Assembly (NCBI GenBank): GCA_041581135.1
Contig: JBFGCM010000012.1
Coordinates: 1-57,196 of the forward strand
Reading direction: 5' to 3'
Source: JBFGCM01 sp041581135
GTDB taxonomy: Bacteria; Actinomycetota; Acidimicrobiia; Spongiisociales; UBA5794
DNA: 57,196 nucleotides
The stretch's first letter is position 1. Each line of letters begins with the position of its first letter. The notes under the pieces were generated by a model. The model saw only the letters and a program-made list of their open reading frames with translations. It did not search any database and was not told the origin of the DNA. Made by a program: the position numbers and the translations under genes. Below, in pieces: positions 42,183-53,035 of this stretch.

Positions 42183-43066
42183 GACAGCACCACGTCCGGT
42201 AGCAGCCGCGCCCCTTCGACGCGGTAGACCGCGAGGAGGCGACCATCCGGACCGACGACGCGAGACATCTGTCCTTCGTCGAGAGCGAGATCGAACTGTC
42301 TGGTCGTGAGCGGTACCCCGTTGCCGACCCCGACGGCGACATCGGACGACACCTCGATGGCAGCGAGATGAGACAGAGCCTTGGCCGGCGGGAGCACCAC
42401 CGACTCGCCGGCGGCCACCGCTGCATCGAGCTGCCCAATCGTCCTCGCGTCGTCGACGCGGAGCGGTCCGTTGGCCGTTCTCCGCAGGCTCACCAAGTGT
42501 GCCCTGCCGCCCAGGGCGCGGCCGATGTCATCGGCGAGCGTCCGCACGTACGTGCCGGTGCTGCATCGGACACGGAGTTCCACCTCGGGATAGTCCGAGG
42601 GTGCGAAGTCGGTGATCTCGAGCGTGTGGATCTCCACGGGTCGCGCCTCACGCTCGACCTCCTTGCCCTGGCGCGCCAGCTCGTAGAGCCGTCGGCCCTC
42701 CACCTTGCGCGCCGATACCATGGGCGGCACCTGCATGATCGGGCCTCGGAACCGCTCCAGCACTGCTTCGACTTCGGCCTGTGACACCGGCAGCGGGCTC
42801 CGCTCCAGCACTGCGCCATCCGCATCGAGGGTGTCGGTGGCCACTCCGAGAAGGGCGCGAGCCACGTACTCCTTCGTGAGTCCTTGCACGAACTTGAGCA
42901 GACGTGTGGCCCGGCCGACGCCCAGGACGAGGAGCCCGGTCGCCATGGGGTCCAGGGTGCCGGCGTGGCCGATCTTCCTGGTGCTCAGGATCCCGCGGCA
43001 CTTGGCGACCACGTCGTGGGAGGTCCACCCGGACTCCTTGTCCACCAGAACGAAGCCGTCACCCAC
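42179..43066 (-). CDS. truB: tRNA pseudouridine-55 synthase
   Basis: 295 residues with catalytic Asp39 in GHAGTLDPMATGLL, KEYVARALLG and the RCSTGTYVRTLADDIG motif, plus a C-terminal PUA-like domain. It makes pseudouridine 55 in the tRNA T loop. I choose the GTG at 43066 (MGDGFVLVDKESGWTSHDVV), which overlaps the nrnA stop by 8 nt; longer upstream frames would read through nrnA. Confidence 0.93.
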   Translation of the reverse strand: MGDGFVLVDKESGWTSHDVVAKCRGILSTRKIGHAGTLDPMATGLLVLGVGRATRLLKFVQGLTKEYVARALLGVATDTLDADGAVLERSPLPVSQAEVEAVLERFRGPIMQVPPMVSARKVEGRRLYELARQGKEVEREARPVEIHTLEITDFAPSDYPEVELRVRCSTGTYVRTLADDIGRALGGRAHLVSLRRTANGPLRVDDARTIGQLDAAVAAGESVVLPPAKALSHLAAIEVSSDVAVGVGNGVPLTTRQFDLALDEGQMSRVVGPDGRLLAVYRVEGARLLPDVVLS

Positions 43067-44021
43067 GAAGGAGCTCTCGAATTCGCTCGAGGGCGGCCTC
43101 GGGCCGACCGTCGTATGTGAATCCGGATGCGTTGTGGTGGCCGCCTCCCCCGAACTCGGCGGCGAGCGTTGCGACGTCGATCTCCCCGCGGGAGCGAAGG
43201 CTGCCCTTGGTGCGACCGTCGAGTTCCCGGAGTAGACACGCCACGTCGCTCTCGCGGGCAACTCGGAGGGCATCGATCAGACCATCGGCGTCCTCGTAGC
43301 CGATGCCGGCTGCATCGAGGTCGGCCTGGTACAGCACCGATGAGACCAGCTTGATATCCGGATCGAGCTGGGCTCTCCCCAAGACGGCAGCGGCGACAGC
43401 GAGGTAGCCGAAGGGCGACTCCTCGTAGACATGGCGCCCGACCTCCTCCGGTCGAGCCCCGGCGGCGAGCAGCTCGGCGGCGACGCGGTGCACCTCCGGG
43501 TTCGTGGAGGAGTACTGGAACCGGCCGGTGTCGGTGACGAGGCCGGTGTACAGCGCCGTCGCCACGAGGGGGTCCAGCTTCCAGCCCAACTCCTCGATGA
43601 GATAGAACACCAGTTGGGCAGTTGCGGCCGCACTCGTGTCCAGTATCACCACATCGCCGAAGCCGGCATTGGACGCATGGTGGTCGATCACGATGAGTGC
43701 GTTCGACCGGGAGATGGCCTCGGCCGCAGTGCCCAGGCGCTCGACGGTCGCGGTGTCCCCGGCCACGAACACGTCGATGGCCTCGGGCAGCTCGTTCGGC
43801 GCCACCAACACGTCGAGCTGGAGGAAGCGATACATGGGCGGCACGACGAAGGGATCGCCGAACGTGGCAACGGCATCCTTGCCGGCCTCCCGGGCCGCAA
43901 GCGCGAGCCCGACAGCCGAGCCCAGCGCGTCGCCATCGGGTCCGACGTGGCCGGCGACGACGATCGAGGAGGCGTCGTCCAACAATCGGGCCGCCGCTCG
44001 CAGAGACTCCCGATCTGTCAC
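43059..44021 (-). CDS. nrnA: DHH-family oligoribonuclease/PAP phosphatase
   Basis: 320 residues: HVGPDGDALGS (residues 25-35), DHH motif VIDHHASN (112-119), DTGRFQYSST and the C-terminal DHHA1 motif FGGGGHHNASG. NrnA degrades short RNA and pAp. GTG 44021 overlaps the rbfA stop. It sits in the usual place between rbfA and truB in actinomycetes. Confidence 0.92.
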   Translation of the reverse strand: MTDRESLRAAARLLDDASSIVVAGHVGPDGDALGSAVGLALAAREAGKDAVATFGDPFVVPPMYRFLQLDVLVAPNELPEAIDVFVAGDTATVERLGTAAEAISRSNALIVIDHHASNAGFGDVVILDTSAAATAQLVFYLIEELGWKLDPLVATALYTGLVTDTGRFQYSSTNPEVHRVAAELLAAGARPEEVGRHVYEESPFGYLAVAAAVLGRAQLDPDIKLVSSVLYQADLDAAGIGYEDADGLIDALRVARESDVACLLRELDGRTKGSLRSRGEIDVATLAAEFGGGGHHNASGFTYDGRPEAALERIRELLRG

Positions 44022-44368
44022 TGTTGCTGTTCCTCTTCCTCGAGCCGATGGAGGAGCTCGTTCAGCCGCAGTCCTCGCTCCAGCGCCTCGTCTGGGTGGA
44101 AGGAGAGCTTCGGCGTGTACTTCAACCGTACCTGCCTGCCCATCTCCGCCTGGATCTTACGGCTGGCATGGGTGAGCGCTTCCTGGGTGTCCGCCTTGGC
44201 CTCATCGTCGCCGAGCACCGAGAAGAACACCTTGGCGTGTCGCAAGTCGGGTGCGGTGTCAACCGCGGTGATGGTGACGAAACCGATGCGAGGATCGGTG
44301 AGGCGGGTGACCTCGGCGGCGATGACCTCGCGAAGGAGCTCGTTGACCTTGCGCATGCGCTGGCTCAT
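44018..44368 (-). CDS. rbfA: Ribosome-binding factor A
   Basis: A 116-residue RbfA needed for 30S maturation: MSQRMRKVNELLREVIAAE, DPRIGFVTITAVDTAPDLRHAKVFFSVLGDD and LKYTPKLSFHPDEALERGLRL with a KH-like fold. ATG 44368 overlaps the YlxP stop (ATGA). Confidence 0.95.
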   Translation of the reverse strand: MSQRMRKVNELLREVIAAEVTRLTDPRIGFVTITAVDTAPDLRHAKVFFSVLGDDEAKADTQEALTHASRKIQAEMGRQVRLKYTPKLSFHPDEALERGLRLNELLHRLEEEEQQQ

Positions 44369-44658
44369 TCAGGACGCTCCAGATAGGACAGCGCAGTGTG
44401 CACCACCTCGACCTCCGGGTCTCCGTACAGGGCCCGCTCGATGGCATCGATCACCTGCTCGAGCTGGGTCGGCTGGGCGGCGGCGAGGGCGATACCGAGG
44501 GTGGCGCGTTGCCACGAGTCCTGATGATCGGTCTCGGCCACCGAGACCGGGAACGTGGATGTGAGCATGGTGATGACTCTCTTGACGACCCGGCGCTTGG
44601 CTTTCAACGATCCGGCGGCTGGAATTCTCAGTTCGACACGAACGGCGGCCGCAAACAT
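44365..44658 (-). CDS. DUF503/YlxP-like protein
   Basis: A 97-residue DUF503-family protein: VELRIPAAGSLKAKRRVVKRVITML, SVAETDHQDSWQRATLGIA. YlxP homologues sit with infB-rbfA and are thought to help ribosome function; biochemical activity is not settled. It lies 9 nt after infB and is coupled to rbfA. Confidence 0.9.
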   Translation of the reverse strand: MFAAAVRVELRIPAAGSLKAKRRVVKRVITMLTSTFPVSVAETDHQDSWQRATLGIALAAAQPTQLEQVIDAIERALYGDPEVEVVHTALSYLERPE

Positions 44659-44667
44659 GATGTGGGA

Positions 44668-46722
<2,055 letters not shown>

Positions 46723-46729
46723 CGGGCGA

Positions 46730-48100
46730 TCAGCCCTCTTCGTCCGTCATCTCGTCACCGACGCGATCGTCGCTCGTCTCGCCGGGTTCGTCACCCGATT
46801 CTGGTGCCTCCGAGGTCGGCTCCTCGGACGCAGGCTCCTCCACGGCGGCCTCGGCCACCGGCTTCTCCGCCTCGGCCTCTGCAGCCGGCTCCTCCACTTC
46901 AGCCTCCGCAGCGACCGGCTCGACGGCCTCCACAGCGTCCTCAGCCGGCTCCTCCACTTCAGCCTCCGCAGCGACCGGCTCGACGGCCGCGGCATCTGCG
47001 GCGCCCGATGCTTCTTCCTCGGCCGCAGCCGTATCCGGCGCTCCGTCGGTGGCTTCAGCAGCGGCTTCCCCGGCGGCCTCCTCGGGTGCAGCCTCTCCTT
47101 CGGCCTCCGCTTCCTCGCCCTCGGGGAGCAGACCGAGATCTTCGCTCTCGGACTTGATGTCGACCTTGTATCCGGACAGACGCGCCGCCAGGCGGGCGTT
47201 CTGGCCCTCCTTGCCGATGGCCAGTGACAGCTGGTGATCGGGCACCACCACCGTTGCGACCATCTCCTCGTCGTCCAGCCGCACCTCTTTCACCCGGGCA
47301 GGGCTGAGCGCCTCGGCGATGAAGCTCTGGGCGTCAGGCTTCCACTCGACGATGTCGACCTTCTCGCCGCGTAACTCGTTTACCACCTGCCGCACCCGCG
47401 AGCCGCGTGCCCCGACGCAGGCACCCACGGGGTCGATGTTGGCGTCGTTCGAAGCGACAGCGATCTTCGTGCGATGTCCGGCCTCGCGAGCGATGGCCTT
47501 GATCTCGACGTCGCCGTCGACCAACTCCGGAACCTCCAGCTCGAAGAGCGAGCGGATGAACTCCGGATGGCTACGGCTGACCACGATCTGGGGACCCTTG
47601 CTCTCCTCGCGCACCTCCAGGATGTACGCCTTCACCCGATTGCCCCGGTCGAGCCGCTCGTAGGGAATCCGCTCCGACGCCGGCATGATCGCCTCGGCGT
47701 TGCCCAGGTCGAGGATCGCGTACCGGTGGTCGGACTGCTGGACGATGGCGGTGACCAGATCGCCCTCGCGCCCCTGGTAGAGATCGAACACCTGCTCCCG
47801 CTTGGCGTCCCGCAGGCGCTGCATGATGACTTGCTTGGCGGTCTGCGCCGCAATGCGACCGAAGTCCTCAGGGGTGTCTTCCCACTCCCGCGTGACGTTG
47901 CCGTCCTCGTCGAGGTCCTGGCCGTACACCGTGATGTCACCGGTATCGGCATCGATGGTGACCCGAGCCTCCTCAGCCGCTCCGGGCGTGCGCTTGTAGG
48001 CGGACACGAGCGCATTGGCGAGTGCATCGAGGATGGTCTCGGCAGGCACGCCCTTCTCGCGTTCGAGGAGATCGAGCGCATCGAGCAAGTTGTAGTCCAT
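46730..48100 (-). CDS. nusA: Transcription elongation/termination factor NusA
   Basis: 456 residues: an N-terminal RNAP-binding domain, S1 (GREGDLVTAIVQQ), KH1 and KH2 (GACVGARGSRVRQVVNEL, AIGKEGQNARLAARLSGY), then a 140-residue acidic tail from residue ~317 with repeated VEPVAAEAEVEEP. It modulates pausing and termination and may control its own operon. The ATG 48100 start is normal. Confidence 0.95.
   Translation of the reverse strand: MDYNLLDALDLLEREKGVPAETILDALANALVSAYKRTPGAAEEARVTIDADTGDITVYGQDLDEDGNVTREWEDTPEDFGRIAAQTAKQVIMQRLRDAKREQVFDLYQGREGDLVTAIVQQSDHRYAILDLGNAEAIMPASERIPYERLDRGNRVKAYILEVREESKGPQIVVSRSHPEFIRSLFELEVPELVDGDVEIKAIAREAGHRTKIAVASNDANIDPVGACVGARGSRVRQVVNELRGEKVDIVEWKPDAQSFIAEALSPARVKEVRLDDEEMVATVVVPDHQLSLAIGKEGQNARLAARLSGYKVDIKSESEDLGLLPEGEEAEAEGEAAPEEAAGEAAAEATDGAPDTAAAEEEASGAADAAAVEPVAAEAEVEEPAEDAVEAVEPVAAEAEVEEPAAEAEAEKPVAEAAVEEPASEEPTSEAPESGDEPGETSDDRVGDEMTDEEG
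46882..46988. repeat. 60-bp tandem repeat in the nusA tail
   Basis: A ~46-bp sequence beginning CAGCCGGCTCCTCCACTTC occurs at 46882 and again, identically, at 46942 (60-bp period). It encodes the repeated VEPVAAEAEVEEPA in the acidic NusA tail and may vary in copy number. Confidence 0.75.
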
Positions 48101-48151
48101 CAGTGCTCCTCGGGGCCGCGTGGTGCGGCACCCAATCTCTCACGGTCCGCC

Positions 48152-48637
48152 TCAGGACCGCTTCCCTGGCTTCGGCGACTTCTCCCAGACGAACACCGTC
48201 CGGGCGGAGTCGACCTCGCTGTACTTCAGGCGACGTCGGTGACCGTCCACCTCGATCGCAAACCCTTCGTCGTCTGCTTCGACCAACGCGCCGCGATGAG
48301 AGCGGGCACCGTCGACCGGTTCGATCGTCTTCACTTTCACTTCTCTGCCTACCGACTTGCGGTAGTGGCTGGGGCGGCGCAACGAGCGCTCCAGACCGGG
48401 CGAAGACACCTCCAAGGTGTACGAGCCGGCGAACGGTTCCTCGTCGTCGAGGAGCGCCGCCATGCCACGCGAGAGGGCGGCGATTCGGTCGACCCCGATG
48501 CCACCTTCGGCATCGACGATCACCCGCAGGGTCCGACCGTTGGAACGGCCCGTCGTCTCGATGTCATCGAGCTCGACGCCTTCTGCTGCGACGTACGAAC
48601 TCAGCAGCTCCCAGAGCCGCTCAGGCTCGTGGCCCAT
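48152..48637 (-). CDS. rimP: Ribosome maturation factor RimP
   Basis: A 161-residue RimP: RTLRVIVDAEGGIGVDRIAALSRGMAALLDDEEP, YTLEVSSPGLERSLRRPSHY and a C-terminal SH3-like part. It helps 30S assembly. ATG 48637 has a GGAGGG box. It starts the rimP-nusA-infB block behind a leader with a terminator-like hairpin. Confidence 0.94.
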   Translation of the reverse strand: MGHEPERLWELLSSYVAAEGVELDDIETTGRSNGRTLRVIVDAEGGIGVDRIAALSRGMAALLDDEEPFAGSYTLEVSSPGLERSLRRPSHYRKSVGREVKVKTIEPVDGARSHRGALVEADDEGFAIEVDGHRRRLKYSEVDSARTVFVWEKSPKPGKRS

Positions 48638-48654
48638 CGCCCGTCGCCCTCCTC

Positions 48655-48682
48655 AAGAAAAGAGGTGGGCCCGGCCCACCTC
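48655..48682 (-). terminator. Terminator-like hairpin in the rimP leader (candidate attenuator)
   Basis: On the minus strand GAGGTGGGC pairs with GCCCACCTC around a 3-nt loop and is followed by TTTTCTT, a standard intrinsic terminator, 17 nt before the rimP start and between the start and the promoter. It could terminate readthrough from proS, or act as an attenuator for rimP-nusA-infB, as the nusA operon leader does in E. coli. Confidence 0.7.
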
Positions 48683-48708
48683 AGACGCGTCTTCAGTTAC
48701 AGCCGGAG

Positions 48709-48714
48709 ACTATA
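48709..48714 (-). promoter_or_regulatory. -10 element of the rimP-nusA-infB promoter
   Basis: TATAGT on the minus strand, preceded by TGC (extended -10). Transcription would start near 48702, giving a ~65-nt leader with the terminator-like hairpin inside. No clear -35 was seen. Confidence 0.5.
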
Positions 48715-48774
48715 GCAGCGACTCGGATCACGGAACCGGCAGGTGACGGGCTTTTTCGGCTCATCGCGCCCCGG

Positions 48775-50475
48775 TCACGGCAGCAGATCGACGACCTTGC
48801 CGACGACTTCGTCGAGGGCGACCGGCACGGTCTCCAGGCTGGATCGGTAAGTGAACTCCACCTTGCCGTCGGCGAGACCGCGAGGACCGACGGTCACCCG
48901 AAACGGAATGCCGATGAGCTCGGCATCCTTGAACTTCACCCCAGGACGCTCGTTGCGGTCGTCGAGCAGCACCTCGACGCCGGCGGCACGCAGCTCGTCG
49001 TACAACTGCTCCCCGGCCGCGACTGTGGCCTCGTCGTCCATCTTGAGCACCGTCACCACCACTGCGTACGGGGCGATGGAGAGCGGCCACACGATGCCGT
49101 GCTCGTCGCGGTGGGTCTCCACCACGGCCGCCATGTTCCGTTCCACCCCGATGCCGTAGGAACCCATGATGGGGACCTGCGTCTTTCCGTTCTCGTCGAG
49201 CACGCCCACCCCGAGATCCACCGAGTACTTGGTACCCAGCTTGAAGATGTGCGCCACCTCGATGGCCCGAAACTCCTCCAGAGGCGTGCCGCACTCGACG
49301 CAGGGCTCTCCCCCAGTGACGTGACGCAGATTGGCCCACTGGGAGACACTGATGTCCCTGTCGACGTCGACACCCCGCAGATGTCGATCGTCCACATTGG
49401 CGCCGGTCGTCATCGCTGTGCGTCCGGTGAGCGCCTCGTCGGCGATGACGCGCTGGTCGGTGACACCAACCGCCCCGAGCGAGCCGGGATCGGCACCCAT
49501 CGCCTCCCTCACCTCCTCGGAATGGGCGGGCCGCAGATCGGTGGCGCCCGTGATGTCGCGCAGCTTCTGTTCGACCAGAGCGTGATCGCCGCGCAACAGG
49601 ACCAGCACGAGTTCACCATCGATCACGTAGACGAGTGTCTTGATCTGTCGCTCGGGTGCGGCTCCTCCCTCCATCTCCGCCAGAGCCTGGATGGTCCTGA
49701 TGCCGGGCGTGGGAAACTCCTCCGGAACGGTCAGACCTTCGCCATCGTCGATCGGCTCCAGCCGGCTGTCCGACTTCTCCTGGTTGGCCGAGTACCCGCA
49801 GTGGGGGCAGTGCAGCACGTCGTCCTCGCCGGCATCGGTGGGCACCATGAACTCCACGGAATCGGAACCTCCCATCGCCCCGGACGAGGCGGCCACCTCG
49901 AGGGTGTCGAGATCCAGTCGGGCGAAGATGTTGCGGTAGGCGTGGCGGTGCGCTTCGAAGGCACGATCCAGTCCGGCGGCGTCGAGATCGAAGCTGTAGG
50001 AGTCCTTCATCGAGAATTCCCGCACGCGCAGCAGTCCGGACTTTGGCCGCGGCTCGTCGCGGAACTTCACCTGGATCTGGTACCAGATCTGGGGAAGCTG
50101 CCGGTACGAGGTCAGCTCGGTGGCGAGGGTGGCGAAGATCTCCTCGTGCGTGAAACCGAGGACCAGGTCGGCCTCACGGCGGTCCTGCAGGCGAAAGAGC
50201 TCGTCGCCCACAATGTCCCATCTCCCGGTGGCCCTCCAGATCTCTGCGGGGTGCATGGCCGGCAGCAGGCACTCCTGACCACCGATCGCGTCCATCTCCT
50301 CGCGGATGATCTGCATGACCTTCAGCCGTACCCGTTGACCGAGCGGCAACAGGGAGTAGTGGCCGGCCATGAGCTGACGGATGAACCCGCCGCGTACCAG
50401 CAGCTTGTGGCTGGGAGCTTCGGCGTCCGCCGGATCGTCTCGCAGTGTTGGGATGTAGGCCTGGGACCAGCGCAA
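48775..50475 (-). CDS. proS: Prolyl-tRNA synthetase
   Basis: 566 residues, bacterial type with the inserted editing domain: class II motif region RGGFIRQLMAGHYSLLPLG, FRDEPRPKSGLLRVREFSMKDSYSFD, a central INS domain (TLVYVIDGELVLVLLRGDH) and C-terminal SYGIGVERNMAAVVE. The TTG at 50475 has GGAGG 6 nt upstream and a -10-like TAAGCT further up; longer frames begin before the promoter and are rejected. Confidence 0.93.
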   Translation of the reverse strand: MRWSQAYIPTLRDDPADAEAPSHKLLVRGGFIRQLMAGHYSLLPLGQRVRLKVMQIIREEMDAIGGQECLLPAMHPAEIWRATGRWDIVGDELFRLQDRREADLVLGFTHEEIFATLATELTSYRQLPQIWYQIQVKFRDEPRPKSGLLRVREFSMKDSYSFDLDAAGLDRAFEAHRHAYRNIFARLDLDTLEVAASSGAMGGSDSVEFMVPTDAGEDDVLHCPHCGYSANQEKSDSRLEPIDDGEGLTVPEEFPTPGIRTIQALAEMEGGAAPERQIKTLVYVIDGELVLVLLRGDHALVEQKLRDITGATDLRPAHSEEVREAMGADPGSLGAVGVTDQRVIADEALTGRTAMTTGANVDDRHLRGVDVDRDISVSQWANLRHVTGGEPCVECGTPLEEFRAIEVAHIFKLGTKYSVDLGVGVLDENGKTQVPIMGSYGIGVERNMAAVVETHRDEHGIVWPLSIAPYAVVVTVLKMDDEATVAAGEQLYDELRAAGVEVLLDDRNERPGVKFKDAELIGIPFRVTVGPRGLADGKVEFTYRSSLETVPVALDEVVGKVVDLLP

Positions 50476-50642
50476 TCGGCACCTCCGAACGTCGGCGAAG
50501 CTTAGGGGCTCGCCTCGCGATTGAGGTCCGCGCCGGCGCATGGAGCTTGCGGAAGCCTGCCGACGGCATTCAGACCAAGGCGACTGATGAGCGATGAACC
50601 GCAACACGCCATCGCCAAGCTGGGGACGGCCCCGCAATCCCA

Positions 50643-51851
50643 CTACTCGCCGGTGGCCACCTCGGCGACCGCCCGCCGTCGGGCTGCGGCGTCGTTGGCG
50701 TCGCCTTGAAGCGTCTGCAGCTCGAGCGCAGTGTCCTGCGCTTCTGCGGCCGCAGATGCATCGGCGGCGGCGAGGCGAGCCTCGACACCCTCTGCCACCA
50801 GGCGACGGGCTTCGTCGAGGAGCGCCTCCACCATCTCCTCCTCGGGCACGACGCGGACCACTTGTCCCTTGATGAACAGGTGACCCTTGCCCCGACCGGC
50901 AGCGATGCCAATGTCCGCCTCACGAGCTTCTCCCGGTCCGTTGACCACGCACCCCATCACTGCGACCTGCACCGGGAGATCCTCCGCCTCCAGAGCAGCC
51001 CTCGCCTCCTCGGTCACTTTGATGACGTCGACCTCGGCGCGTCCGCAACTGGGGCATGCGATGAGGTCGAGGCTCGTACGCTCCCGCAGACCCAGGTACT
51101 CCAGCAGCTGCCTCCCGGCCTTGGCCTCCTCCACCGGATCGGCTGTCAGCGAGAATCGAATCGTGTCGCCGATACCTTCCAGGAGCAAGGTGGCGATGCC
51201 GGCCACGGACTTGATGAGCCCCCCTGGAGGGGGCCCCGCCTCCGTGACGCCGAGGTGCAGCGGATAGTCGACCCGGTCGGCAAGCAGTCGGTACGACTCC
51301 ACCATCGACGGCACGTGGGAGTGCTTCACCGAGATCTTGATGTCGGTGAAGTCGACGTCCTCCAGGTAACGAATCTCGGTGAGCGCCGACTCGACGAGCG
51401 CCTCCGGTGCGGCGGTGCCGTACTTCGCCAGCAGGTCCTTGTCGAGCGACCCCGCGTTCACGCCCACTCTGATCGGGAGACCCGCCGACTTCGCAGCTCG
51501 AGCCACCTCCTTGATCTGGTCGGGATTGCGGATGTTGCCGGGGTTGAGCCTGAGGCCGGCGACACCGGCCTCCACCGCGGCGAGGGCGAGCCGGTACTGG
51601 AAGTGGATGTCGGCGATGATGGGCACCGGGGCGCGCGGCACGATCTCGGCGAGTGCTTCGGCGGCCGGCACGTCGTTACACGTGATCCGCACGATGTCGG
51701 CACCGGCGGCAGCCAGGGCGTAGACCTGGCTCAAGGTGCCATCGACGTCCGAGGTCTTCGTGGTGGTCATGGACTGCACGGTGATCGGGGCTTCACCGCC
51801 CACAGGGACGTCGCCGACGTGGAGGCGCTTGGTTCGTCGGCGCTCGATCAT
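50643..51851 (-). CDS. ispG: 4-hydroxy-3-methylbut-2-en-1-yl diphosphate synthase
   Basis: 402 residues: a TIM barrel (VQSMTTTKTSDV, ADIHFQYRLA, LRLNPGNI) and a C-terminal 4Fe-4S domain with Cys266, Cys269, Cys301 and Glu308 (CPSCGR; GCVVNGPGEA). It makes HMBPP in the MEP isoprenoid pathway. ATG 51851 overlaps the rseP stop (ATGA). The last ~50 residues are an Ala-rich tail beyond the usual end. Confidence 0.95.
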   Translation of the reverse strand: MIERRRTKRLHVGDVPVGGEAPITVQSMTTTKTSDVDGTLSQVYALAAAGADIVRITCNDVPAAEALAEIVPRAPVPIIADIHFQYRLALAAVEAGVAGLRLNPGNIRNPDQIKEVARAAKSAGLPIRVGVNAGSLDKDLLAKYGTAAPEALVESALTEIRYLEDVDFTDIKISVKHSHVPSMVESYRLLADRVDYPLHLGVTEAGPPPGGLIKSVAGIATLLLEGIGDTIRFSLTADPVEEAKAGRQLLEYLGLRERTSLDLIACPSCGRAEVDVIKVTEEARAALEAEDLPVQVAVMGCVVNGPGEAREADIGIAAGRGKGHLFIKGQVVRVVPEEEMVEALLDEARRLVAEGVEARLAAADASAAAEAQDTALELQTLQGDANDAAARRRAVAEVATGE

Positions 51852-52987
51852 CGCTGGAGATCGAGCGGATTGACGATATCGAGGTACACGCCGATGAGGC
51901 CGAGCCCGACCACGAAGGCAATGACCACGGCGGCCACGGGGAGCAGCTTGCGCACATCCGGCGCCTGGCCCCGGATCTTCTCCCACAAGGCGACGGCGAA
52001 ATGCCCACCGTCGAGCGGGTACAGCGGAACCAGATTCAGCAGCCCGACGAACACGTTCACGAAGGCGATCATCAGCAAGGCTGTCGGGAAGTCCACTTGG
52101 GTGCCGATCCGGGTGAGGCCGATGACGCTGATGGGCCGAACCTCTTCGAGCACCGTCTCATCACCGCCGCCGAAGGTCGCCGAGAGCACCTCGTCGATGC
52201 CGCTGATCATCTGCCACAGCCCCTGCAGATTGAGCCGCGTGAGATCCACGACGCCGATCGCTGCCTCGGGAACACCTGCGAAGACGGTGGCGCGCTCGAC
52301 CTCTTCCTCCGGTATGACGCCTACATAGCCGATGGTCGTCGTCTCTCCGGTGTCCGGGTGCACGAATTGACGTGACGCCAGGGTGGCGGTCTCCGACACC
52401 AACTCACCGTCGCGCTCCAGCGTGATGGTGGTGGGGGTGTCCGGTCGCGCCCGGACGATCTCGACGAACTGGTTCCAGTCGGTGAGCTGGGCACCGTCAA
52501 CAGCCACCAACTCATCACCTGGCAGGATCCCCAGATTCGCCGCCGGTGTGGCCACGATCTCACCGGTGGTCGTGTCCTCGAGCTCCAGCTCGACGCCCGC
52601 GATGGTCAGCGTGCCGCTGCCGGTCGGAGTCCCGAACACCACCACGACGACGTAGAGAAGGATGAAGGCGACCACGAAGTGGGAGAAGATACCGGCGAGC
52701 ACCACCACGGACTTCATCCAGAATGGCTTCTCGCGATACGTCCGCCCTTCGTCTTCCGGAGCCACCTCTTCGAACATGTTCATGCCGGTGATCCGGACGT
52801 ATCCGCCCAACGGGAGCGCCTTGACGCCGTACTCGGTCTCCCCGCGGGTCACGGACCACAGCTTGGGGCCGAACCCGAAGAACGCCTCGGTTGCCTTCAT
52901 TCCGAGCGATTTGGCCGCGACGAAGTGCCCACCCTCATGGATGATGACCATGAGGATGACGCCGATGGCCATGACGAATGCGTTCAC
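51848..52987 (-). CDS. rseP: Site-2 protease RseP family
   Basis: 379 residues: HEGGH (residues 17-21) in the first membrane helix, a PDZ domain (~120-200) and a late LVPLYPLDGGHF motif with the third metal ligand. It cuts membrane-bound anti-sigma factors within the membrane. The GTG start 52987 lies 48 nt after dxr. The target here is not known. Confidence 0.94.
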   Translation of the reverse strand: MNAFVMAIGVILMVIIHEGGHFVAAKSLGMKATEAFFGFGPKLWSVTRGETEYGVKALPLGGYVRITGMNMFEEVAPEDEGRTYREKPFWMKSVVVLAGIFSHFVVAFILLYVVVVVFGTPTGSGTLTIAGVELELEDTTTGEIVATPAANLGILPGDELVAVDGAQLTDWNQFVEIVRARPDTPTTITLERDGELVSETATLASRQFVHPDTGETTTIGYVGVIPEEEVERATVFAGVPEAAIGVVDLTRLNLQGLWQMISGIDEVLSATFGGGDETVLEEVRPISVIGLTRIGTQVDFPTALLMIAFVNVFVGLLNLVPLYPLDGGHFAVALWEKIRGQAPDVRKLLPVAAVVIAFVVGLGLIGVYLDIVNPLDLQR

Positions 52988-53035
52988 GTGATGGACTCCG
53001 TTGTGGTTCGCTTCAACGGTACCGGGGCGGTGGAA

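Noticed and set aside
48022..50505. An 827-codon plus-strand frame opposite rimP and proS
   Set aside because: Antisense shadow; it also crosses the rimP promoter and the end of nusA.
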